Positions 37,801 to 45,305 of a stretch of 64,000 nt of DNA are shown here, in pieces. The notes under the pieces are model-generated. The model worked only from the letters and a program-made list of their open reading frames with translations, ran no database searches and had not been told where the DNA came from. Origin of the DNA: Brachypterus glaber (taxonomy: Eukaryota > Arthropoda > Insecta > Coleoptera > Kateretidae); the NCBI GenBank assembly GCA_958510825.1, contig OY294049.1, positions 7,068,001 to 7,132,000 on the forward strand. Reading direction: 5' to 3'. Within the stretch, counting starts at the first letter, position 1, and the number at the start of each line of letters is the position of its first letter. The position numbers and the translations under genes are program-made.

Positions 37801-39861
37801 CTATATATTTTCTACATAAAGTTGGTCATTATTAGGTGGTCCTAAATTTTATCAAATAAAGGTGTATATTATCGACCTAAAATAGTTTATTAAAAAGTCT
37901 AAAACTAGGGAGCATTTAATATTAAAAATGGAACCTATAATAATAAGACCTTAAATTAACATAAAATAGCATACATAATTCGATATAATTATGAGTGCTT
38001 TTAGACGTACAATTATAGCATCCATTTTTCAATCAACTTTTGAGAAATATTTTGAACGTCTCAATACATGCTATACACTAGACTCTCAAGCTGGTTTTCT
38101 GGGAGGTGTAAAATTCACATTGCATTCCTAATTATTAGAGTCTATGGTGACAGAAGTTTCAGATAATAAAGGATCTCTAGGAACACAAACGGGATTTTAA
38201 TATTATTCTTAGGTCACCCAATAATATTCTTAATCTTTTAAGAATTTAAATTCATTTAACTTTTGGATTTATTTCGATTTACAGATAAATAAAAAAACAT
38301 TTTGGATGATTGAAGTTACAAAATTAATGACAGTGGTCAAATCACAAACCATCAGGTCAAATTTAATAAGTTTTGCGGCAGCTGTTGCTCATAACTCCAA
38401 AACTAGCCATCAATTAAAAGTCAAAAACAAAAGTTTTAATAAGCTTAAAATGTTTAACAATATATTAAATAAATAGCTAAATTCACTAAAAGCCAAAATC
38501 ATATGAAGCAAGTTGGTTATTTCCAAAATAATTTAATTTTGCACCCTTTGCCCAAACCCAATGTTAACCATAGTTTACGGTAATAAAATAATTTTATAAA
38601 TCGTATATTCTGTTCAAAAGTTCAAAAGTTAGTATTCGCTCTCCCGGCAACTACGCTTTCGTCCGAAAAATCGTACTTTTCGTCCTTGTATCATAAATAA
38701 GTATTTTAGTCGATTTCACACCCTGCTGAAAATGACGGGTCTGGGCGGGTATAAATGGTGCACAAATCGTACTTGAGCGGATGAGATTCACCCGCTCAAG
38801 TACGGGTTGTGCACCATTTATACCCGCCCAGATCCGTCATTTTCAACAGAGCACTTATAGATTATTCGACGAATAATAGTGATTATTTTTTAACGTTTTA
38901 TCAACCAAGCATTTAACAATATTTCTGACCACGTGTTTTTTTTTGTCCAATCATATTACAGTTATATCGGGAATTTGCTACTGTAGAAAATTCTAGTGAG
39001 AATCGCTGTAGTATTTTGTTTTTCAGTATTTTTCTTTTACAACAAAATTTCTTACTAAAACTAATTAATAATTAACAAATAGTTTTAATTATAATTAAAT
39101 TAATTTGTTATTACTTTATTATTTACCAAAACCTAGCACAAGATATTTTTTTTATAAAATGTAATGACAGTTTTTCTAGATTGACTTTTAAATATAAACG
39201 AGCCTAGCGCGCATGATGTGTGAAGTTATCTTGCTAGCGCGGTACCGCACAAGTCACTGAACTATTAACAGAACCGCAATTAGCATGGACAAAAAAAGTT
39301 TAAGTTTAGAAATTTATAATGGAATTAAATTAACCAAATTAAAGAATACGACTGTAAAAATATTAAGATAAGTAATAAAATAATTTATATCATTTTGCGA
39401 TGAAAAAAACATAAAACTTGTTTCGACATACATATTAAAAATCGTTAAAAAATAATCTTCCGAATTATGTACACAGGATTCTTCGAATTATCGGGAAAAA
39501 ATCACAGTTTTTATTCAAATTTGCTGTCAAAGGAAATAATTACTCCAGGTTATTACCTCGGTCGTAACTATTTCCAGACAGAAAATTTTCATGACAACAG
39601 TGAATTTTTACCGCATAATTCTAAGCCCCTTGTGAAATGAAATTACCACTAGTGCCTACCTTTAGTTGGTCCACTGCAGTGCGGTCAAATATTCGATGAA
39701 TAATCTAATAGTGTGGAGGCTGTTTAACAAGTGTAACCGGAAGTTAAATGTTAATATTTTTTTATATTATTTTTCAGTGTCATTACTTCGACTTTGATGA
39801 CGACATAGAGTTTTCATCGGACTGCGTCATGGATCATAGTTCATCTTGTTGTATACAATAA
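27544..39861 (+). CDS. cysteine-rich CaaX protein, four coding exons
   Basis: Predicted exons 27544-27615, 29234-29335, 32996-33238 and 39778-39861 join in phase 0 throughout and give 166 residues. Each border has a GT donor and a pyrimidine-rich AG acceptor. Exon 2 ends in a basic stretch (K-A-R-P-K-H-K-H-K), exon 3 has a Ser/Thr-rich acidic section and R-S-R-R-R-S. Residues 126-144 carry T-C-x3-D-x-C-[KR]-C-x-[DE]-C-Q-x-H-Y-F-D. The last four residues are C-C-I-Q, a CaaX box whose X=Q would favour farnesylation, so membrane attachment is inferred. There is no signal peptide or membrane segment. A paralogue exon with the same motif and its own CaaX end lies at 61815-62096. The AATAAA at 39857-39862 overlaps the stop codon. 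The family and function are unknown to me. The acceptor directly before the ATG suggests an upstream exon. Confidence 0.7.
28494..28872. mobile_element. TA-flanked MITE in intron 1
   Basis: Ends CGGAATATCCAGAAAAAAAT and its near inverse, ending CTGGATACCCCG, are flanked by TA (28492-28493, 28873-28874). The interior is AT-rich with a TA microsatellite near 28825-28852. No coding content. Confidence 0.6.
29234..29335 (+). CDS. CaaX gene, coding exon 2
   Basis: The acceptor TTTTCTTTTGCAG and donor GAC/GTAAGT bound 34 codons in phase 0. The C-terminal half is rich in Lys, Arg and His (M-F-K-Y-K-A-R-P-K-H-K-H-K-L). Confidence 0.65.
29492..30816. mobile_element. TA-flanked element packed with ACACTCAA words, in intron 2
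   Basis: Terminal repeats CTCTTGTCAAAAAAACTC and GAGTTTTTTTGACAAGGG are flanked by TA (29490-29491, 30817-30818). Both ends carry dense, imperfect arrays of the words ACACTCAA, TTGAGTGT and GAGAGT: about 29510-29810 on the left and 30420-30800 on the right. Spacing on the right side is about 25-30 bp. The middle contains a hairpin (30245-30400). No transposase frame was found. The structure resembles an element whose ends are built of many transposase-binding repeats. Confidence 0.7.
30245..30400. repeat. hairpin within the intron 2 element
   Basis: GAAAGAAAGAAAATATCAAA and GTATACTTATA pair with TATAAGTATAC and TTTGATATTTTCTTTCTTTC around TATCTAGTATA. Outer pieces (ATGGGAGA and TCTCCCAT) also pair. 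Confidence 0.7.
31347..31617 (+). mobile_element. tRNA-derived SINE with (TGTAA)n tail, in intron 2
   Basis: An A box (TAGCGTAGTGGCTAGCGCG, near 31355) and a B box (GGTTCGATTC, near 31401) lie at tRNA-like spacing, followed by a body of about 190 bp and a tail of TGTAA repeats at about 31599-31615. The 5' end does not pair with GGCGCC, so it is not a functional tRNA gene. Related heads occur at 54770-54860 (shared CAAGTCTACTA and TTCGATTCTCACT). Confidence 0.75.
31620..32140. other. intron 2 sequence without recognised elements
   Basis: AT-rich. A local cluster at 31960-32060 repeats GGAGGAAAT and GGAGGTAAT several times. No gene. Confidence 0.4.
32145..32740. mobile_element. TIR element with internal tandem units, copy 2
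   Basis: It begins CAGGGCCGTGCGCAGGATTT and repeats the internal unit of the element at 23531-24025, including GCGCCGCAGGCGA blocks near 32230 and 32340. The later part is inverted (TTCGCCTGTGGCGC near 32650). A G-run near 32170-32180 interrupts the start. Confidence 0.5.
32996..33238 (+). CDS. CaaX gene, coding exon 3
   Basis: There are two in-phase acceptors, at 32983 (GTTTTAG) and 32995 (TTCATTCAG). I chose the second because the paralogue exon starts T-Q-L-K where this one would start T-N-S-K; the first would add four residues. The 81 codons end at CAG/GTGAGG within the conserved cysteine motif. Confidence 0.7.
33290..33415. repeat. short inverted-repeat element, also seen at about 928-985
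   Basis: GGATTGTAAAATAG at the left and ATTTTACAATCG at the right are inverse. The phrase ACATTGATTGGTTGATTGAT is shared with 938-957. Confidence 0.45.
33420..35890. other. intron 3, gene-free part
   Basis: Mostly AT-rich text with no recognised protein. 35640-35790 is the uninterrupted, inverted copy of the repeat that hosts the hAT MITE at 7341-8199. A related phrase (TTTCAAACAGTACTATGTCC) is found again at about 36552. Confidence 0.4.
35898..36279 (+). pseudogene. Penelope-like element GIY-YIG endonuclease fragment
   Basis: The frame encodes the typical endonuclease of Penelope-like retroelements: G-V-Y-K-I-P-C-S-C-G, then V-Y-I-G-E-T-K-R-K, then T-R-L-Q-E-H-E, and A-E-H-V-H-E-T-G-H. This corresponds to the GIY-YIG signature and its Arg. 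The RT part is missing upstream. An extra A in the A-run at 36134-36138 shifts the frame; after it, the next frame continues the usual C-terminal tail (R-W-E-S-I-E-I-I-K-H, then N-N-I-N-R) to a TAA at 36277-36279. It therefore cannot make an active protein. It lies in intron 3 of the CaaX gene, in the same orientation. Confidence 0.8.
36323..36354 (+). other. hammerhead-like stem motif of the Penelope-like element
   Basis: CTGAAGA is followed by a stem GTCTC/GAGAC with a 9-base loop and then GAAAC. CTGANGA..GAAA is the conserved core of hammerhead ribozymes, which are known in Penelope-like elements. An extra T between the core and the stem is unusual. A similar arrangement is at 57983-58016. 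Catalytic activity is not shown. Confidence 0.35.
36757..38103. mobile_element. TIR element with repeated AAAATAGC words, in intron 3
   Basis: Ends CCCAGAAAACC and GGTTTTCTGGG bound about 1.35 kb. The words AAAATAGC, its inverse GCTATTTT, and near variants occur many times towards both ends (36768-37080 and 37740-38020). I could not see a clear target duplication. Inside is an exact 78-bp tandem duplication (37114-37269). Confidence 0.5.
37114..37269. repeat. exact 78-bp tandem duplication
   Basis: Two head-to-tail copies with period 78 appear identical by eye, so the event is recent. The frame at 37085-37279 is open through both only because 78 is a multiple of three. Confidence 0.85.
38721..38851. 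mobile_element. 131-bp hairpin MITE, copy 1
   Basis: Nearly the whole unit is one hairpin. The arms start CCCTGCTGAAAATGACGGGT and include GGGCGGGTATAAATGGTGCA, and the inner arms are CCGCTCAAGTACGG and partner. A second copy of the same length is at 62471-62601. It is much more GC-rich than its surroundings. Confidence 0.8.
38881..39457. mobile_element. TIR element, copy 1 (inverted copy at 55746-56315)
   Basis: The terminal repeats are GATTATTTTTTAACG and CGTTAAAAAATAATC. The interior shares long blocks with 55746-56315 in opposite orientation, including AATATTTC, ATTACAGTTATAT and GCGCGGTACCGC-like text. No coding content. Confidence 0.65.
39778..39861 (+). CDS. CaaX gene, terminal exon
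   Basis: The acceptor ATTTTTCAG is followed by C-H-Y-F-D-F-D-D-D, completing the cysteine motif started in exon 3. The exon then has two more cysteines and the C-terminal C-C-I-Q before TAA. The junction is confirmed by the paralogue, which has Q-S-H-Y-F-D uninterrupted. Confidence 0.75.
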   Translation, partial: CHYFDFDDDIEFSSDCVMDHSSSCCIQ

Positions 39862-39984
39862 AAAACATGTATAGTGAACACAGCTTTTCCTTTTAATACT
39901 GGTACTGGAAAGCAAAAGGCTGATTTCGATTTTAAATATTAGTCAACTAATTTTATTTATTTATTTGTGTATAAATTATGTCTA

Positions 39985-41493
39985 GGGGCACAGTGAGTCA
40001 TTGGGCACAATGAATCGTTGACTATAACTCTACCAATATTAGTTTTAGAAACGCCGCTTTCTAATGGAGCGCTAAGAAGACGTTTCTCTAGATAAAGGGT
40101 CAGTTGCCGGCAAACCTGCGTGGCGTGTGTTGAAGCGAAGAGGTGGCTGCATAAAATAAACAATGAAAGTATTTTTTTTGTTAATGTGTTAATTAGGTAT
40201 ATTTGTACTACTTTTACGTAAATTCCAGTGTAATTTGGCATTTTTATATTCTTTATTAACTCTTAAATAAGTGTGTTTACACAAATTTATCAGATATTTG
40301 GTATGTTTTTTTATGTCCACTTTGAACTGGTCTGGTTACTGGGGGGACACAGTGAGTCAAAGACCGATTGGACACAGTGGCTCATGATCCACTGTGCCTC
40401 AACTATGGTTAAATGTTCCTGTATATTTATAATTAAAATTATTGTAGTAATTTTGCTTTCCCATTTTTAAAATTTTCAAAATTTAGGAAAGCCCTGTATT
40501 CGTGAAAAAATTTTAAATATTTTTTTGCGTATTTTTGCGTTTTATGACGTTTTATGTCGATATAAATCAATTTCAAGAAAAAAAAATTGTTGGTCGATTG
40601 GTCGGTCTGTCCGGGAAATCTTGTGAGTACGATAACTTAAGAACGCTTTAAGCTAGAGACTTTGGCATACAGGTATGTTACCAAAAGTTCTCGCTCGGGA
40701 TTGTTCACCAAAAACTATCCCGAGCGAGAACAATATTTAAAAAATTTGAAAATTTCATTATAGGGGTTTTTAATATTGCTGAAATCGAATCTGATAATAA
40801 AAAAATTCTAACTTCATCTCCGCAGGGGTGAGAAGGTAAATATTTTAAAATATTTTTAATATTTTCGTGAAAATTTGAATATGGGGGTTTTTGAGGTTGC
40901 TAAAACTATATCTTGAAATTATTTTTTTCAAAATCCACCCCCTTAGGGGTGATGATTTTTTTGAAAATTGGTTTATCAATATACAATCAATGTATACATT
41001 TAACATTGTTTTTCAGGGTCTTGATTTACGTTAGTTTATTTTGACTTTTGTTTTTTTTTTCTTACTTAAGAGTTTCATTTTCAAGGTTTTCATTTACCTA
41101 CGTTGATTAATTTTAAGTTTTGATTTTTGTTACCAAAGAGTTTTATTTAAATTTATTTAACTATGTACGTATCAAAAATAAACATTATTTTTAATTAATA
41201 AATTGACTTAATTTATTTAAATATGACGATTTAACTGTAACTCATACTGACTCACTGTACCCCTTGCAGTGATTCACTGTACCCCGTACTGGGGGCTCAG
41301 TGAATCAAATGACATACTGTCAAAAAAGTACTTGTAAAAAATCATGGTCTATTCATTTTTAATTTAAACCTGCAAATTATGTTAGCTTAAAGATCAATGA
41401 AACGTAGTATGAAAAAAAATCTGAGTTATTGTCAAAACTTTTAAAAATATGCGCTCTGAAAAAGTAAGTGACTCACTGTGCCCCCTGTTCCCC
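39985..41493. mobile_element. TA-flanked element with CACAGTGAGTCA words
   Basis: Ends GGGGCACAGTGAGTC and GACTCACTGTGCCCCC..TTCCCC are flanked by TA (39983-39984 and 41494-41495). Variants of the word CACAGTGAGTCA and its inverse recur near both ends (about 39990, 40003, 40351, 40376, 40393, 41244, 41270, 41298, 41469). The middle has a hairpin (40687-40730, GTTCTCGCTCGGGAT) and two units related to the 17-kb minisatellite. Open frames here show no known domain. Confidence 0.65.
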
Positions 41494-41605
41494 TATGTAT
41501 TACCTAAAAACGTTGAGATTCTAGTAAAAGTTGGAGTTACGTTACTGCAGTAAACAAGGGTCATGTGTTACCATCGATAAAATTTACTGTTTACTATAGT
41601 TTGAT

Positions 41606-41725
41606 TTTAAAATCATTGAGAGTGACTCACCATTGCAACGGTGGATAAACTGCTTGTGCGGAGATAAGCGGGGATGGTGATCACCATCCCCAATGGTGAG
41701 TCAATCTTAATGATTTTGACATAAT
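41606..41725. repeat. inverted repeat centred on an exact palindrome
   Basis: AAAATCATTGAGAGTGACTC and ACCATTG pair with CAATGGT and GAGTCAATCTTAATGATTTT. Within it, the 22 bp at 41670-41691 form a perfect palindrome around GGTGATCACC. Probably a small MITE. Confidence 0.6.
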
Positions 41726-41959
41726 TTTAAAAAATTATGCTCTGCGTTTGCTGAATTTTACCGATAATAAGTATTTTTTTTTCACAATTTCATTATCAAA
41801 TTTTAATTTATCTTACATTAAAAAAGCAGTTTTTAGATTTTTCCTACTACCTAATTAGTAGATAGTGCATATTTCCCACCCGTTGCCTATGACAACGGTT
41901 GGGAAGTGACGATCAGCTGATTTTACATATCTGCTGTCAGATAATTAGTAAGCGTCAAA

Positions 41960-42640
41960 CGCAATACCTCAAATCTCACAGTGCACTAAAAATTAGGTTC
42001 GCGTACTCGGTGCGTAATATACTAATAAATAACAAGTTACATATAGTTCAACCAAGATCCCAGAGCCCCAGACCTACGTCATTTTACTGTGGCTGGTTTT
42101 CATATATGTTTTACACAATGCTATGAAAAACCAACATTCATTATTCCCAGACACCCTCCGTGGGCCCTTACTTCCTCCAGACGCTCTAAATCGGAAAAAA
42201 AAGTAGGCAACCTACGTTATTTTACTGCCCCTGAAATTTATATATATTATTTGGGTGACTATTTTAAGACCTTCTATAAGCTGCCAGACCAATCCGAAAG
42301 GCCAAACATCACGCCAGACACGATAAAAGGTACATCTGAAAAGTAGTTTTATTAAATATCTTTGGAACCCTTTGAACCACAGTAAAGATTTTTTGCACAT
42401 GTCTTAAGCTGGATAAAGGCTATCCTTTTATTTAATTTTTATTTGGTAATTTTATCCAGGGGTGTGCAAAATAGGGGGGCGATATTATATCGATGTCAGG
42501 CACCCGGTAGGTATCTAAAAATCTGTACACGGTTACTTTAATATAATATATTAATATACATATTATGTATTATTACTTCTTTTCGAAACGTATGTATACT
42601 AGATGTAAAATTAGTATTATACTAACAGTGTTATACAGCG
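41960..42640. other. stretch without a supported gene
   Basis: Two overlapping open frames (41899-42126 and 42089-42346) have no recognisable domain and no splice context that I can defend. The DNA here is somewhat less AT-rich than usual, so an old gene fragment cannot be excluded. Confidence 0.35.
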
Positions 42641-42645
42641 CATTC

Positions 42646-43208
42646 CAAAAGTCACCACCCTCTTAACTTTTAAAAGAGTTGAGATTATCGATTTCAAACT
42701 AAAGCCCAAAAAATGTATAAAAAATTAAAAATATATATAGTCTAATATATTTTATAAGCTTTAAAATGATGTATCACACGATCCCAATTCCATAAAAAAA
42801 ATCCCCCCACGCGCCTCTGCCCACATATAGGTACCTACATTTGTATATATTTGATATTTTTAGCTCTTAAAATGTGGGCAGGGAGGAATGGAGGAATTTT
42901 TCTGTCAATATTTCTGTCAAAAAATCTTAAAAAAATCGATTTTTTTTAGCAAAAAAATTAAAAAACAAAATCTTAAAAAAATATACAGTTAAATAGAGAA
43001 TTTTACAGGCTTTAAAATGTTGTTTCACGACCCCTTGTTCCAATAAAAAAATGCCTTCTATGCCCCCTGCCAACATTTTAAGAGTTAAAAATATCAGATA
43101 CATGTGAAAAGATATATTAGTTTCTATTTTTTAAGAGTAGCAAATTTTAAGTCAATACCTCAACTCGTTCAAAAGTTAAGGGGGGGCGGTGGCTTTTGCA
43201 CCGCAGTG
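42646..43208. mobile_element. palindromic mariner-type MITE, family P, copy 3
   Basis: The left tip CAGCGCATTCCAAAAGTCAC follows TA (42644-42645). The right tip ends CACCGCAGTG followed by TA. It has the same order of phrases as 12877-13603 but is more diverged and shorter. Confidence 0.65.
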
Positions 43209-43819
43209 TATAATAATGATATTCATTCCACCATATATGTTTTTACAATGGTGGCAGCGATTTTTTCCACACGACTTAAGTGTTATTTAAAAAACTTTAG
43301 TCATTTTTGTGGCGCCAATAATCAAAGAATTTGTAAAACTTCAAACGGTGTATCACACTTTAAACTTAATTCACTGGTCTAAGAAATTTAAAATCAATTC
43401 CCTGTATTTTGTTTGACGTTTTCTAACAGAAAATCATCAAATAAAAAAGCAGGGACCCTAGGAAAGACAAAAATTATTCAGTGACTGTATACTTCCATAC
43501 AGCGTAAGTTTTAGTCCATGGGCACCTCCCTAAAATGAATTTGTTTTCAATCCGATCAAAGCATTTGTTTAGCTTATATTTCTTAAAAAGGGCTACAAAA
43601 TGGCTTACATTTTTTTGCACTTCCGGTTTCGCCGGAAACTAAGGCAATTTAATTTTTTTGCACTTTTTCAGAATCAGAATCAGAATCAGAAAACAATTAT
43701 ATCTAAAAAAAACATTTAATTGATTTTTTATTTATTAAAAAGACCCAACTTTCGTTTGCAGGAAATCTGATATCGTTACAAATCACTTACCATCTAACTA
43801 AATTGACCCTCCTGAGTTC

Positions 43820-44815
43820 AAAAATTATAATCATTTTATGCGAAAATGTCCCATTTTTTTTCTATGGCGATTTTTGATAGTTCTATTGTTTTTGCAAAAA
43901 CACGTTATGGAAATTTGATATAATTAGAAACGATATATATTCTAATTATTTTAGCTCCCCTGAATCCGAAAATATTAATCATTCCTTGCGGAAACGCACC
44001 GTTTTTTATCTATGGTGATTTTTTCTATATTTTTTGTTTTGGCAAAAAAACGTTATGGAAATCTGTTATCGTTAAAAAAGAACATACTCTCGTTATTTGG
44101 GCCCCACTGAATCCGAAAATAATAAAAATAAAAAACTCATGACTACTGAAAAAAATGGGGCATTTTCGCAAAAAACGATTACCATTTTCGGATTCAGGGG
44201 GGCTAAAATAACTAAAATATACTTTATTCCAAAGGATAACAGATTTCCATAACGTTTTTTTGCCAAATGAAAAAATATTTAAAAAATCTCCATAGAAAAA
44301 AAAATGGTGCATTTCCACAAAGAACGGTTACCATTTTCGGATCCAGGAGGGTCAAAATAACTAGAATTTACTTCATTTCTAAGGGTAACAGATTTCCGTA
44401 ACGTTTTTTTTTTTGTCAAAACAAAAAATATATAAAAAATCGCCATAAAAAAATGGTGCATTTCCGCAAAAACGATTACCTTTTTCAGATTCAGGAGGGG
44501 GGGGGGCAAAATAACTGTAATATGCTTCATTTTTAACAACAACAGATTTCCATACCATTTTTTTGTCAGTACAAAAAATATATAAAAAATCGCCATAGAA
44601 AAAACATGGTACATTTCCGCAAAGAACGATTACCATTTTCGGATTCAGGGAGGTTCATATAACTAGAATATACTTTATTTCCAACGAAAACAGATTTCCA
44701 TAACGTTTTTTTTTTTGCCAAAACTAAAAATATATAAAAAATCGCCATAGAAAAAAAAACGGTGCATTTCCGCAAAGAACGATTACCATTTTCGTATTCA
44801 GAGGGCTCCATAAAG
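43820..44815. repeat. about 150-bp tandem array with an orientation switch
   Basis: From about 43820 to 44115, roughly two units run in one orientation (CTGAATCCGAAAAT..CTATGGCGATTTTT..AACGTTATGGAAATCTG). From about 44135 to 44815, five units run inverted, with CGATTACCATTTTCGGATTC or a variant at about 44176, 44325, 44473, 44627 and 44780 (spacing 148-154 bp). The DNA can therefore fold across the switch at about 44120. Long overlapping frames on the - strand (44025-44811) are produced by the repetition and are not genes. Confidence 0.8.
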
Positions 44816-45145
44816 GCAAAAAAAAAATGAAATTGAAATTGACCTAATTTTCGGAAATAAACGGAAGTGAAAGAAAAAAAGGTACGTCATGTTGTAGCCC
44901 TTGTAATTGCGCACCAAAAAGCGTCCAAGGGGGGTGCCGTTTCAAAAAATTAAGTTATAAAGGAAAAAATGGTTTAAAAAATTTTAAGGTACAAAAATAT
45001 TACCAAATTTTGGTTTTTACATAAAATTTGTATTCTTCCCTCATTTAGCAAATCAATTAGATTTTATTTCTAAAAAAATAAATCTTTAATGTTAATAAAA
45101 AAAAAATTAAAATACGTACTAGAAAAATAAAAAGGTTTTAAATGA

Positions 45146-45170
45146 TTTTTTTTTTATTTAATTTTTATTG
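45146..45170 (-). terminator. poly(A) signal and A-tract of the USP retrocopy
   Basis: On the - strand, about 140 bp after the stop codon, AATAAA is followed within about 12 bp by a run of ten A. Directly beyond lies a block of the 3413-4020 repeat family. This is where an mRNA-derived insertion would end. The A-run could be chance in such AT-rich DNA. Confidence 0.5.
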
Positions 45171-45305
45171 AATAGTAATAAGAAAAGAACAGATTTATTT
45201 TACAATAAAATTAATAGAAATATACATATTAATTAAAAAAAAATAATTAACGATCAAGTAACAAATAAAAGTAACAAATAAGTAAAAAAAAAGAAATAAA
45301 TAAAC

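Noticed and set aside
39957..40470. Open frames at the left end of the 39985-41493 element
   Set aside because: No transposase or other domain visible; the region is built of terminal repeats.
42089..42346. An 85-codon + strand frame in less AT-rich DNA
   Set aside because: No recognisable family, no exon borders I could defend, and it overlaps other frames; left as unexplained.
44025..44811. Four overlapping - strand frames of 81-111 codons with similar translations
   Set aside because: They are translations of the ~150-bp tandem units in different frames; the similarity comes from the DNA repeat, not from protein selection.
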